Positions 40,659-49,989 of a stretch of DNA of 64,000 bases are shown here, piece by piece. Position 1 is the stretch's first letter. Every line of letters begins with the position of its first letter. Both the position numbers and the translations under genes were made by a program. The notes under the pieces are model-generated. The model saw only the letters and a list, made by a program, of their open reading frames with translations. It made no database searches and was not told where the DNA came from. This DNA comes from DASSBQ01 sp040981125 (GTDB lineage: Bacteria; Nitrospirota; Nitrospiria; Nitrospirales; Nitrospiraceae), in the NCBI GenBank assembly GCA_040981125.1, contig JANRMQ010000001.1, positions 682,001-746,000 of the forward strand. The letters are read 5' to 3'.

Positions 40659-42463
40659 TGTTGCCTCCACCGGTGACTATTGTCATCGTATTGCTTTAGG
40701 TGATTAAAGATTACATTTGGAACATAAATGTAGGGATCCTCAGGTACTGGTATTCCCGCGGCTTTTAGAGCACCTTGAACAAATAATGCGCAGTTTCTTC
40801 CAAATAAATTGTAATTGCCCGGATTTGCCGTTCGATCAGTAATGTAAGCAGCTACTGCCTTGTCCTGAGCAGGAGTAGTACGAATCCTTATCGTATCGCC
40901 TCGGACACGTCCCATATCAGATATGATAGCCCCTGGAACATTTTTCCCCATTGCTGCACTAATGTCATTGACGGCTGATGGCTCATAGCCAAAAGCTAAG
41001 GTATCAACTGTGTCGTCCCCATCAGTGTTGACGGCGATTCCTACATGACCTAGCGCATAGGCTCCGAGAGGATAGTATCGAACAATAATGTCGAGCCCCA
41101 TGGGGTCAGCAAACTTTATTGGATTGTTTCTTGTATAAGAGTAGACATTTGTCCCAGCAGCCAAACTTAGCGGGTCTTCTCGCATGAAACGCTGAATCAG
41201 TGGATGGTAATACCGAGCGCGATAGTAATAGAGCCCAGTAGCGTCATTCTCTCTACCCGTGAATTGAAAGCTATTCGAGGACGCGCCCGTCTTTGTAGTT
41301 TTACCAAACGGCTCTTGTGTGTATGTTGTGTTGGACGCTCCGCTGCCATCGGTCAACGTTAACGTGCTGCCCAGCGCATCCGCCTGATAGAACTCGTCCC
41401 CGCCAGATTGCTTCCGGATAAACGGCTCATCGATGCTCAGGCTTCGGATGTATGTGGCGGTCGGAGTACTGCCTGCTAACTCAGCCAACACATCAGAGCC
41501 GTCATACCAAAAGCCCGTCGTTGTGCTATTGATAGTCTTACTCGTCCGTCGACCCAACCCGTCATAGATAAAGCTGGCAGAGAGACTCGGTCCGCTGATC
41601 GCGGTGAGCTGATTCCGCGCGTTCCACGTATACGTCGTCGTGCCTGCCCCATCCGTGAAGGACGTCAGATTCCCATTGTTGTCGTAGACCAGATTGGTGC
41701 TTGCACTGTTGAAGCGCGTCTGTTCGTTGGCAGCATCGAAAGCGGTATTCGTGACCGCCTGCGGAATGAGCGAGGCGGCGGCATTAGCGCGGGTCAGTTT
41801 GATGCGATTGCCGGCCGCGTCATTTTGGTAGGTCAAGGCTTCGATGGTCGTCGGGGTCTTGATGTGATCGAGGCTGAGTAGGCGGTTCGCATTGTCGTAG
41901 CCATAGCTCGTGACGACGCCGTTGGGATACGTCAGTGATGTTCGTCTGCCTGCGTCGTCATAGGCTAACGTAACCGCTTGAGTCCCTTGCGTCACGGTCT
42001 TGAGCCGCGAATTCTTATCATAGGTGTAGGTCACATCGGTCTGACCTGTTGCCGAGAGCTTGAGCCGTCGGCCGATCTCATCGTATTCCACGGTCACCGT
42101 GCCGGGTGTCGTGGTCTCTTGGACGCGGGGATGATGCCCGCTACTCACCGTGTCATAGGTCCAGGTGATATTCCCGCCGAGCGAATCGCTGACGCTCGTC
42201 AGACGGCCAATCGCGTCATAGTCGAAGGTGACCGTCGCATCGGGATAGGTGGCGCCGGTCCGACGGTTCAGTGCATCATAGCTAAACGTCGCTACCTGAC
42301 TCTTTCGGTCGGTGAACTTGGCCAGATTCCCATTCAGGTCGTACTGGTAGCTTTCCGTCCGCCCCAACGCATCCGTGCGGGTCTTGAGCCGGTCAATCTC
42401 ATCATACGTATAGGTCGTGGTCTGATTCTTCGCATCCGTCACGGTGACCCAGTTAGCAATCAT
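40655..42463 (-). CDS. Orphan RHS tip with papain/NlpC-like toxin C-terminus (tip 2)
   Basis: A 602-residue product that starts in the RHS core ('VTVTDAKNQTTTYTYDEIDR') and keeps the YD repeats, 'FTGRENDATGLYYYRARYYH' and the 'FADPMG' junction. The final 146 residues hold 'GAYALGHVGIAVN' and, about 80 residues later, 'YNLFGRNCALFVQGALKAAG'. A His before an Asn-Cys pair is the order of permuted NlpC/P60-LRAT-type papain folds, so a peptidase or acyl-transferase/lipase toxin is inferred. No signal peptide; probably expressed only after recombination or as a silent tip. Confidence 0.85.
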   Translation of the reverse strand: MIANWVTVTDAKNQTTTYTYDEIDRLKTRTDALGRTESYQYDLNGNLAKFTDRKSQVATFSYDALNRRTGATYPDATVTFDYDAIGRLTSVSDSLGGNITWTYDTVSSGHHPRVQETTTPGTVTVEYDEIGRRLKLSATGQTDVTYTYDKNSRLKTVTQGTQAVTLAYDDAGRRTSLTYPNGVVTSYGYDNANRLLSLDHIKTPTTIEALTYQNDAAGNRIKLTRANAAASLIPQAVTNTAFDAANEQTRFNSASTNLVYDNNGNLTSFTDGAGTTTYTWNARNQLTAISGPSLSASFIYDGLGRRTSKTINSTTTGFWYDGSDVLAELAGSTPTATYIRSLSIDEPFIRKQSGGDEFYQADALGSTLTLTDGSGASNTTYTQEPFGKTTKTGASSNSFQFTGRENDATGLYYYRARYYHPLIQRFMREDPLSLAAGTNVYSYTRNNPIKFADPMGLDIIVRYYPLGAYALGHVGIAVNTDGDDTVDTLAFGYEPSAVNDISAAMGKNVPGAIISDMGRVRGDTIRIRTTPAQDKAVAAYITDRTANPGNYNLFGRNCALFVQGALKAAGIPVPEDPYIYVPNVIFNHLKQYDDNSHRWRQQ

Positions 42464-42480
42464 CTAAGGTTTCTTCATCC

Positions 42481-42951
42481 TCACTTGCTGGAGGTAGGGA
42501 ACATCCTATGAAACCATATGTTTTGAGTTAGCGAGGGGTATAACCGTGAAAGTTCTTTGGCTACCCGGCTGACAAAATCAGCGATTGCTGCTCCAAACTC
42601 TGTTAGCGAAATTTGTACTTCTCCAGATGCGTAGTTAGTTGAGATTAAGATCAAATTACCGCGACGCTTAAAAAAGATTTCTGCGTTCGATTCAGTGAAG
42701 TCGAAGTTCGCTTCGATGCCGTCACTCTCCGTCAGTTGCTCCGCTATCTGTCGCACTGAAGCGGCGAAATCGAGTACCGGCACCCATCCCCACCTCGCAC
42801 TGAAATCCATGTCTTCGGCTTTGAGAATGACGTCACCTAGCAACAGTTCATACCGCAAAGTCATCTCATCTACCGTTGCGAGATCAGCCTGCGATGTCTT
42901 GTCGTTCCAAACATCGGAGAGTCTGTAATCAAGTTGAAGTATAGTACTCAT
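42481..42951 (-). CDS. Candidate immunity protein for the full-length RHS toxin
   Basis: About 156 residues, acidic, no recognised family: 'LDYRLSDVWNDKTSQADLAT', 'DFSARWGWVPVLDFAASVRQ', 'NFDFTESNAEIFFKRRGNLI'. Its ATG lies one base after the stop of the full-length RHS gene, so it is translationally coupled to it. The following gene is the second RHS tip, which starts 17 bases later. Acidic composition suits binding a basic nuclease. Role inferred from position. Confidence 0.65.
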   Translation of the reverse strand: MSTILQLDYRLSDVWNDKTSQADLATVDEMTLRYELLLGDVILKAEDMDFSARWGWVPVLDFAASVRQIAEQLTESDGIEANFDFTESNAEIFFKRRGNLILISTNYASGEVQISLTEFGAAIADFVSRVAKELSRLYPSLTQNIWFHRMFPTSSK

Positions 42952-42952
42952 C

Positions 42953-45900
42953 TCAGTATGGGAATGCTGTTTTGACCGTTCCATCCGGCCCTACTACTAC
43001 GCGAAGTCGACTTGTAGAGTTCCCAGCAATATCAGTTCCAATTGTACGACCAAAATCATACTCAAGGATCTGGCCGGGCCGACCTCTTGTGTTCGGTCTG
43101 ACTGCTCCATTTTCCATAGCTCCATTAATCATATCCCGTAGAGATCGGGCGCTAGTTCCCTCGGCAAACTTTCCAGCATTTTTGGCACCACTGGTTGCCC
43201 AGTGCCTTCCGACAATGTGTTCAAGACCTTCCTGAGTGATCCTCGCTCTCGGATTTGGTAATGACAAAAGCTTCGCTACGTTTCCGGCAAGTTTGCCTAC
43301 ACTCCTTACTTGTCCGAATCCTCCAGTTAAGCAATCTATCCCTGCCGCAATCCAATCAACTTTGCGACCCGCTAATACATCGAAGCCGACACTTGTGAGA
43401 CCTCCTCGTGCGCACATGAGGAGGAGCGGCACAATTTCGCCTGTTGGGTCGGTATAGTTTGCTGGATTATCTAAGACGTAAGCATGGAGATTGGTATCCC
43501 CAGCTGCGAATTCGAGAGGATCCTCGCTCACAAATCGATGCAAGGCAGGGCTGTAGTAACGAGCGCGATAGAAATACAGGCCGTTACTATCATTCTCCCG
43601 GCCTGTGAATTGGAATGAATTGGAAAAGGTAGGATTGGTTGATTGCGTCTTGCCGAAGGGCTCGTAAGTGTATTGGACGGGAGGAGTAATAGTTTGATCG
43701 GTCAGGGCAAGAGTACTGCCGATGCCATCATAGATATAGAAATAGGTGCCGTCCTGCCGCAGAATCCCAAACGGCTCGTCAATGCTCAAGCTCCTGATAT
43801 AGGTGGCGGTCAGAGTGCTGCCGGAAAGCTCGGCCAACACATCATCGCCGTCGTACCAGAACCCAGTCGTCGTACTGTTGATGGTCTTGCTGCTCCGTCG
43901 CCCTAGGCCGTCATACACGAAACTCGCCGACAGGCTCGGCCCACTGATGGCGGTGAGTTGATTCCGTGCGTTCCAGGTGTAGGTCGTGGTGCCGGATGCA
44001 TCGGTGAACGAGGTCAAATTCCCGTTGTTGTCGTAGGCGAGGTTCGTGGAGGCGCTGTTGAAGCGGGTTTGTTGATTCGTCGCATCGAAGGCGGTATTCG
44101 TCACTGCTTGCGGAATCAATGACGCCGCCGCATTGGCGCGAGTCAGCTTGATGCGATTTCCCGCCGCGTCGTTCTGATAGGTGAGCGCTTCAATTGTGGT
44201 CGGCGTCTTGATGTGATCGATGCTGAGCAATCGATTGGCGTTGTCATAGCCATAGCCGGTGACAACGCCGTTGGGATAGGTCAGCGATGTTCTCCTGCCG
44301 GCATCGTCATAGGCCAGCGTCACGATCTGTGTGCCTTGGGTCACCGTCTTGAGCCGCGAATTCTTATCGTAAGTGTACGTGACATCCGTTTGCCCGGTGG
44401 CCGATAACTTGAGCCGCCGGCCGATCTCGTCATATTCCACCATTACGGTGCCTGGGGTCGTGGTCTCCTGCACCCGTGGATGGTGGCCGCTGCCGACTGT
44501 GTCATACGTCCAGGTGATGTTCCCACCCACCGAGTCGCTCACACTGGTCAGACGCCCGATGGCATCGTAGCCGAAGGTGACGGTGGCATCTGGATAGGTC
44601 GCCCCGGTCCTGCGGTTCAACGTGTCGTAGCTAAACGTCGCTTGCTGACTCTTGCGATCGATGAACTTGGAGAGATTCCCGTTCAGATCGTATTGATAGC
44701 TTTCCGTTCTGCTTAAAGCATCGGTGCGGATCTTCAGCCGATCCATTTCGTCATACGTGTACGTCGTGGTCTGGTTCTTGGCATCCGTGACGGTCAGGAG
44801 ATTGCCGTTATTGTCATAGCTGAAGCTGGTCAGGCCGCCGAGCGCATCCTGAATCTGGGTGACGCGGTTCAGGTCGTCATAGCTGAACCGACTTTGTTTA
44901 CCTCGTGGGTCGGTCAGCAAAATGAGCCTGGACACTGCATCGTAAGTTCGCGTGGTGACGTTCGAGAGGGCATCCGTGGTGGTACTGAGGTTTCCTTGGC
45001 TGTCATAGGCAAAACTCGTGGCGTGCGAGAGTGGATCCGTGATGCTGCTGGGCTGTCCGGTCGTGCTGTACTGAATGACCGTTTGTTTGTTTTCCGGATC
45101 GGTAATGGTGGTCGTGCGGGATGTGTCGTTATAGGTGAACTGCGTCACGTTCGCGGGGGTGAGGGCATCCGTGATCGTCGCCAGCCGGTTGTACGTGGAT
45201 TCATAGGTAAAGGTCGTCGTGTTATTCTCTGGATCTTTGATGGTGAGCACGTTGCCGTTACCGTCGTAGGTAAACTCGGTCCGGCGACTGAGCGGATCGA
45301 CGACCGCCGTGAGGGTGTTCGTCCCGGCAGCCCGCTCATAGGTCGTGATGTTCGACCCAGGACGTTCGACCTCGGTGAGGTATTGGCCGGCATTGATGCG
45401 ATAGATCGTCGTGTTGCCGCGTGGGTCGGTGACTGTCGTTTGGGTTACCGTCTGGCCGGCCAAGGTATAGGCAAAGGTATAGGTCCCCCCGTCGGCCAGG
45501 ATTTGTTTCTTCACTCGGCCGTTGGTATCGTATTGATTCTGCAGATAGGGAATCCCTCGGGCATCGGTAATCGAGAGCATCCCTTCGTTCCAATAATAGG
45601 ATTGGGCGTACTCGCCATAGGTATACGTCGTGACTCCGCCCGCCGGATCGGTCACGCGCGAAAGGCGGCCATTCGAGCCGACATAATACGTATAGCGCAC
45701 CGTGCGGCCCAGCGGATCGGTAATGGAGGCGATGACATCGAAGAGCGCGAACCCGCGTTTGACTGTCGTATAGGTGAAGGTCAGTGTGCGCCCGGAGGGT
45801 TCGCGGATCTCTACGATACGCGGCGTCACCCCGTCCCGGATAATCTGAATCGTGTTGTTGTACCGGTCGCGCTGGGCGATGAGCCAGCCGGAACTGTTAA

Positions 45901-47170
45901 ACACAGACACCATCCCGTCACGCCACCGGAGTTCATCTGTGGACCCGAGGCGGGTAATCGCCGCCCCTTTCAAGAACGGATAGGCGGTGTTGCGATACTT
46001 CCCATCCGGGTCCGGCGAGAAGAGGTAGCGGCCTTGATCCGGCAGTTGGAGCCGCAAGGCGCTGCCCACCACCGACAGGTACAGATGATAATTGAAGCTC
46101 CCGCCTTGGCCGAACGGCCCGATGCCCTCGGATTTGCTCCGATAGGTGCGGGTAATGTGGACCGGCAGCACGCCCGGCAGGACCATGTCCGTTTTCTCCA
46201 TCGAGAAGACACCGGAGGTGACATCCACCGGATCCGCTTGCTTGCATTCCGCATCGGGCGGACAGGTTTGCGTATTGGTCGAATTCACATCGGTGCTGTA
46301 CGCATAACAGAACCGCGGCATCCCGACGCCGGTCTCCGGAATCACCGATCGGCCATCCGGACTGACCGTGCCGGATCCCGCCCGCTTCCATTGATGCGAG
46401 GCCGGGTCCGGATCGGGTGACTTGTCGTAGTACCAGAATTCCAGGCGGGTGCCGGGATCGGCGCCGGTTTCGTTCGGCATGATCACCGGGACCGGCTTAT
46501 TGGAGACGCCGCCGCCATGCGTCTCGAAACTCATGAGATACACGGTCCGGGGCGCGGCCGAGTCCGGCAGTCGGGGGACGCGATCCGGCGGGACGGCGGT
46601 GATGCTCATGCTGGTGTTCGGCAGGCCGTCCTCTCCTTTGATCGTGGTCCCCTCCGGAATGGCGACCGTGACACCGGGGAGATGCGCCGGTTTGATGTCG
46701 GTCTTGTGTCCCGGTGTCAGGGGATATAACACCGCATGCGTCTGGACGACCCAGATTGGATCGAGCTCGATAGACTTATCGCCGGAGACATTCACTAAAA
46801 CCGGATCAGCATGCATGAGGCCGCCAGGCGTGCCGTTCAATGGCTTCCGATAGGCATCGAGTGACGCATGTTGAATCTTAATTAATTGGTACCCGCTCGG
46901 CGGCTGCTTGAACGTGAACCGTCCCGTGGCATCGGTCGTGGAGATTTGACCGGTCAGCGTCAGGACGACGCCGGCGAGCGGCTTCGCGTCGGTGGCGGAC
47001 AGCACGCGGCCGCTGACGGCCCGGCCGGATATGCCGGTGTCCCGTTCATCGGCATGAAGGAGATCCGGAGTGAGGAAGCCGATGGCGGCCGGCATGCCGA
47101 GGAGATGGAACAAGACGAGAATGCGGAACAGGAAGAGCGCGGGTATCGGCGGGAGACGCCTCGTTCGCAA
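42953..47170 (-). CDS. Full-length exported RHS polymorphic toxin
   Basis: 1405 residues. A signal peptide (about 1-42) is followed by a carboxypeptidase-regulatory-like domain ('SGRVLSATDAKPLAGVVLTL', about 52-115). The DUF6531-type RHS entry follows at about 315-345 ('DPVDVTSGVFSMEKTDMVLP'), then many YD repeats (about 400-1170). The RHS core is 'FTGRENDSNGLYFYRARYYS' with the junction 'YTDPTG' (about 1243). The last 161 residues contain 'GLEHIVGRHW', 'NAGKFAEGTSARSLRDMI' and 'YDFGRTIGTDIAGNSTSRLR', which may be a ribonuclease of the BECR type; the toxin fold is uncertain. The YD shell should enclose and release the tip. Confidence 0.9.
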   Translation of the reverse strand: MRTRRLPPIPALFLFRILVLFHLLGMPAAIGFLTPDLLHADERDTGISGRAVSGRVLSATDAKPLAGVVLTLTGQISTTDATGRFTFKQPPSGYQLIKIQHASLDAYRKPLNGTPGGLMHADPVLVNVSGDKSIELDPIWVVQTHAVLYPLTPGHKTDIKPAHLPGVTVAIPEGTTIKGEDGLPNTSMSITAVPPDRVPRLPDSAAPRTVYLMSFETHGGGVSNKPVPVIMPNETGADPGTRLEFWYYDKSPDPDPASHQWKRAGSGTVSPDGRSVIPETGVGMPRFCYAYSTDVNSTNTQTCPPDAECKQADPVDVTSGVFSMEKTDMVLPGVLPVHITRTYRSKSEGIGPFGQGGSFNYHLYLSVVGSALRLQLPDQGRYLFSPDPDGKYRNTAYPFLKGAAITRLGSTDELRWRDGMVSVFNSSGWLIAQRDRYNNTIQIIRDGVTPRIVEIREPSGRTLTFTYTTVKRGFALFDVIASITDPLGRTVRYTYYVGSNGRLSRVTDPAGGVTTYTYGEYAQSYYWNEGMLSITDARGIPYLQNQYDTNGRVKKQILADGGTYTFAYTLAGQTVTQTTVTDPRGNTTIYRINAGQYLTEVERPGSNITTYERAAGTNTLTAVVDPLSRRTEFTYDGNGNVLTIKDPENNTTTFTYESTYNRLATITDALTPANVTQFTYNDTSRTTTITDPENKQTVIQYSTTGQPSSITDPLSHATSFAYDSQGNLSTTTDALSNVTTRTYDAVSRLILLTDPRGKQSRFSYDDLNRVTQIQDALGGLTSFSYDNNGNLLTVTDAKNQTTTYTYDEMDRLKIRTDALSRTESYQYDLNGNLSKFIDRKSQQATFSYDTLNRRTGATYPDATVTFGYDAIGRLTSVSDSVGGNITWTYDTVGSGHHPRVQETTTPGTVMVEYDEIGRRLKLSATGQTDVTYTYDKNSRLKTVTQGTQIVTLAYDDAGRRTSLTYPNGVVTGYGYDNANRLLSIDHIKTPTTIEALTYQNDAAGNRIKLTRANAAASLIPQAVTNTAFDATNQQTRFNSASTNLAYDNNGNLTSFTDASGTTTYTWNARNQLTAISGPSLSASFVYDGLGRRSSKTINSTTTGFWYDGDDVLAELSGSTLTATYIRSLSIDEPFGILRQDGTYFYIYDGIGSTLALTDQTITPPVQYTYEPFGKTQSTNPTFSNSFQFTGRENDSNGLYFYRARYYSPALHRFVSEDPLEFAAGDTNLHAYVLDNPANYTDPTGEIVPLLLMCARGGLTSVGFDVLAGRKVDWIAAGIDCLTGGFGQVRSVGKLAGNVAKLLSLPNPRARITQEGLEHIVGRHWATSGAKNAGKFAEGTSARSLRDMINGAMENGAVRPNTRGRPGQILEYDFGRTIGTDIAGNSTSRLRVVVGPDGTVKTAFPY
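43505..44890 (-). repeat. RHS core repeat, copy A (with copies at about 41160-42450 and 38935-40300)
   Basis: Three direct copies of about 1.3 kb encode the same core stretch, for instance 'TYDEIDRLKTRTDALGRTES' / 'TYDEMDRLKIRTDALSRTES', with very similar DNA. Copies lie in the full-length gene and the two orphan tips. They end shortly before the DPxG junction, after which the sequences are unrelated. This layout permits tip exchange by homologous recombination. Confidence 0.8.
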
Positions 47171-47293
47171 TCAGCACCTCCTTGACGGAGCGTGATCTCG
47201 GCGACACAGTATGCTACGTAGCGACTGCATGTTGCTTGTACATTGGGTCCGAGACCCCTGCAAGACGTATTACGGCCCTACGTATGAGGCCCG
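47171..47293. other. Upstream region of the RHS operon, no gene recognised
   Basis: About 120 bases that should hold the promoter for the full-length RHS gene. No clear promoter boxes or operator were picked out by eye. Confidence 0.3.
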
Positions 47294-47515
47294 GTGACCG
47301 GAGACATGTGGAGCAACCACCGCAGACAAAAAGTGCACACCGCCTTCGCAGAGCGGCGGTGCCGAGGCCGCAGCGTGAGAAAACAAGGGATCCTCGAGAA
47401 TATCAATTTGGAGAAGGGAATGCTGGAGAGGCTCTCACATGCGCTGAAAAAACGAGGGCCTCACTGTGAAAAAGGAAAGAACTGCCAGTGGCTCAAGATA
47501 GAGAGGTTCGTTTGA
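47294..47515 (+). CDS. Small basic open frame, doubtful
   Basis: 73 residues, Arg/Lys/His-rich, with 'NINLEKGMLERLSHALKKRG' as the only helix-like part and two Cys near the end. No family is recognised. The stop overlaps the ATG of a second small frame (TGATG, 47513-47517), the only reason to list it. It may be chance. Confidence 0.25.
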   Translation: MTGDMWSNHRRQKVHTAFAERRCRGRSVRKQGILENINLEKGMLERLSHALKKRGPHCEKGKNCQWLKIERFV

Positions 47516-47655
47516 TGAGCCGCCGATACGAGCAGTATCGAGAAAGATCAATGGCCGAGTTTATCCGCGGCGTCAATGAAGAGCCTGCGCCGATGAGCCG
47601 GCGGCCCAACCGAAGGTTGGTGTGGTCAAATCAAGAAGAGAAGATTCACTGAAAG
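47515..47655 (+). CDS. Small basic open frame coupled to the previous one, doubtful
   Basis: 46 residues with two similar halves: 'SRRYEQYRERSMAEFIRGV' and 'MSRRPNRRLVWSNQEEKIH'. It starts at a TGATG overlap with the previous frame and ends 65 bases before the tRNA gene on the other strand. No known family; coding status uncertain. Confidence 0.25.
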
Positions 47656-47720
47656 GCTTATCCGGCGCCGCAAGGAAGAGGGCTGCGCCGATGAGGCGCC
47701 GGTCCACACGAAGTGCGGTA

Positions 47721-47796
47721 TGGTGGAGGGCAGGGGAGTCGAACCCCCGACCCCTACGTTGCGAACGTAGTGCTCTCCCAACTGAGCTAGCCCCCC
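47721..47796 (-). tRNA. tRNA-Ala (anticodon CGC)
   Basis: On the minus strand: acceptor GGGGGGC pairing with GCCCTCC (one G-U), D-arm with GAGC/GCTC-type pairing around TAGCTCAGTTGGGAGAGCA, anticodon stem CTACG/CGTAG with loop TTCGCAA, and T-arm GGGGG-TTCGACT-CCCC. The CCA end is encoded. Anticodon CGC reads GCG (Ala). Confidence 0.95.
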
Positions 47797-48041
47797 ACAT
47801 CGATGCAGTGATGAGTGTTGAGACCGTTACCTCACCACACAGCTAAGGCAATTTGGACGAGCGCCGCAAGAAACCCGCAGGGTTGTCTGCGCGACAGTGC
47901 ACAGAATCTGATGTCCTGCGAAGGAGACGGGGAGAAAGCCCGGCGCTCGTCTCGTTTGACCAGGCTGCATTATACACAACCCCATTTCGTCTCTCTAGCA
48001 GATCTTGAATGTCGTCGTGAAGAATTCTTGCAGTCCGCTGA
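47797..48041. other. Intergenic region between purN and tRNA-Ala, no gene recognised
   Basis: 245 bases upstream of the tRNA and downstream of purN. It should carry the tRNA promoter. No other structure is supported. Confidence 0.35.
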
Positions 48042-48716
48042 TCACGTCGGACTGAAAAATCCCTCGGCCGGCTTTCCGGGCTCGCGCACGACTACCCGCC
48101 TCCCCTCCACCCGCAGCCGTCCTTCCGCATAGAGCCGGACCGCACGCGGATAAATTCGATGTTCTTGTTCCAGGATACGAGCGGCAAGAATCTCCGGCGT
48201 ATCGCTTTCGTGAATGGGAACCGCGGCTTGAATGATAATCGGCCCTTCGTCTACTCCCTCGGTGACAAAATGCACCGTACAACCGGCGATCTTGCACCCA
48301 TGTTCAATGGCTTTCTTTTGCACATCGAGCCCCGGAAAGGACGGCAGCAATGAGGGATGAATATTCATCATGCGATGTTCATAGGCTTTGACCAGAACCG
48401 GCGTCACAATTTTCATGTAACCGGCCAGGAGCACCAATTCGACATCATGCTTGCGTAACAGATCCAAGAGGGCTCGATCATACGCGTCTCGGCTGTCCGA
48501 TTGTCCGGCGAAGGGCTTGGGATCGAGGAAAACATCAGGCACGCCGTGCTTACGGGCGCGTTCGAGACCGGCGGCGTCCTTCTTGTTACTAATGACGACG
48601 GCAATCGTCGCCGGCAATGTCCCCGCCTCTACCGCGTCAATCACGGCTTGCAGATTAGATCCCCGTCCCGACAGCAAGACGCCCAGGCGGACCGGATTGG
48701 AACGATTATCCGACAT
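48042..48716 (-). CDS. purN: Phosphoribosylglycinamide formyltransferase
   Basis: About 224 residues; transfers a formyl group from 10-formyl-tetrahydrofolate to GAR in purine synthesis. 'LGVLLSGRGSNLQAVIDA' (phosphate-binding loop, about 10-27), 'VVISNKKDAAGLERA', 'LAGYMKIVTP', 'MNIHPSLLPSFPGL' (catalytic Asn and His, about 118-122) and 'GCTVHFVTEGVDEGPIIIQ' with the catalytic Asp are all present. The ATG overlaps the end of purM by 11 nt, so the two are co-translated. Confidence 0.95.
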   Translation of the reverse strand: MSDNRSNPVRLGVLLSGRGSNLQAVIDAVEAGTLPATIAVVISNKKDAAGLERARKHGVPDVFLDPKPFAGQSDSRDAYDRALLDLLRKHDVELVLLAGYMKIVTPVLVKAYEHRMMNIHPSLLPSFPGLDVQKKAIEHGCKIAGCTVHFVTEGVDEGPIIIQAAVPIHESDTPEILAARILEQEHRIYPRAVRLYAEGRLRVEGRRVVVREPGKPAEGFFSPT

Positions 48717-49743
48717 ATTCAACCGTGCCTTCCCTGGTTTCCTGACCGACGATTTCTCCGATTCGATAGGCCTGATCGCCCAACTCGCCTGCCCGCTTGA
48801 TAACCTGATCGGCCTGCTCGGCCGGCGTCACGAGCACCAGGCCGATCCCCATGTTGAACACACGATACATTTCATCGAGCGCGACACGTCCCCGCTCTTG
48901 AATGACCTGAAAAATCGGCAACACCGGCCATGACCCGCGGCGGATCAAGGCCCCGCAGTGAGCCGGAAAGACGCGAGGCAGGTTGTTCGTCATCCCGCCG
49001 CCCGTCACATGCGCAATTCCTTTGATATCGAACCCGGAGGCCAATGCAAGAATTTGTTTGGCATAGATTCTGGTAGGAGTGAGCACGGTTTCTCCGACGG
49101 AGGTTCCGAGTTCCGGAAGCCGGCTGTCCACCGTAAGCCGGCCATGCTCAAACAGCACCTTGCGCACCAGCGAGAATCCATTGCTGTGCACGCCGGTGGA
49201 AGCCAATCCAATGACCGCGTCGCCCGGCTCGATGCGCCGTCCATCGATCATCTTCGGCCGATCGACTACTCCGACAGCAAACCCCGCCAGATCATACTCT
49301 CCGTCGGGATAGAAGGAGGGCATCTCCGCGGTCTCTCCACCGATGAGCGCGCACCCCGCCTGCCGGCAGCCTTCGGCGATTCCTTTCACCACGGCTTCCG
49401 CCCTGGAAAGAGAAAGTTTGCCCGTTGCGAAATAATCCAAAAAGAATAGCGGCTCGGCTCCGCTCACCGCGATGTCGTTTGCGCACATCGCCACGAGATC
49501 GATTCCGACCGTATCATGCCGGTCCATGAGAAAGGCGATCTTGAGTTTCGTCCCGACCCCGTCCGTTCCCGAGACCAGCACCGGATCGGTGTAACGTCCT
49601 GCTTGGAAGCGAAACAGCCCGCCGAATCCCCCGAGATCCGTCAGCACTTCAGGCCGAAAGGTCGCCCTCACGTGTGGCTTGATCCGCTCGACAAATTCAT
49701 CGCCGGCGTCGATATCGACGCCGGCATCGCGATAGGTCGTCAT
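48706..49743 (-). CDS. purM: Phosphoribosylformylglycinamidine cyclo-ligase
   Basis: A 345-residue AIR synthetase that closes the imidazole ring in purine synthesis. 'YRDAGVDIDAGDEFVERIKP' at the N-terminus, 'VSGTDGVGTKLKIAF' (about 60), 'GIDLVAMCANDIAVSGAEPLFFLDY', 'ALIGGETAEMPSFY' and 'GIAHVTGGGMTNNLPRV' are the family motifs. Length is normal. It is first in a two-gene operon with purN. Confidence 0.96.
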   Translation of the reverse strand: MTTYRDAGVDIDAGDEFVERIKPHVRATFRPEVLTDLGGFGGLFRFQAGRYTDPVLVSGTDGVGTKLKIAFLMDRHDTVGIDLVAMCANDIAVSGAEPLFFLDYFATGKLSLSRAEAVVKGIAEGCRQAGCALIGGETAEMPSFYPDGEYDLAGFAVGVVDRPKMIDGRRIEPGDAVIGLASTGVHSNGFSLVRKVLFEHGRLTVDSRLPELGTSVGETVLTPTRIYAKQILALASGFDIKGIAHVTGGGMTNNLPRVFPAHCGALIRRGSWPVLPIFQVIQERGRVALDEMYRVFNMGIGLVLVTPAEQADQVIKRAGELGDQAYRIGEIVGQETREGTVEYVG

Positions 49744-49989
49744 GAGGAGAGTATGGAGGAAAACACCTTCGCAGCGAGGTTAAAGAGCTGAGGCCGGATG
49801 CAAGGCCGCAGGCCCGAAACAACCGGTGGCGTATTCGCTGCAAATACGTCGAGGATTGTTTTGGGCTGAGAACGACGCATCCGATCACGGATCTTTCACC
49901 GCAGTCGAATGGTGACTCTCCGACAGACTCGGCAGGCGCATCTTAACGGAGGGGCGCTATAAGGGTCAACGCGCGAGGCGTTACGCCTT

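Noticed and set aside
44894..46420. Long plus-strand frame of 508 codons opposite the RHS gene
   Set aside because: It is antisense to YD repeats and its Arg/Gly/Ile pattern repeats with them, so it is a shadow frame.
47573..47800. Open frames across tRNA-Ala
   Set aside because: They read through a complete tRNA gene and have no ribosome-binding site or family match.
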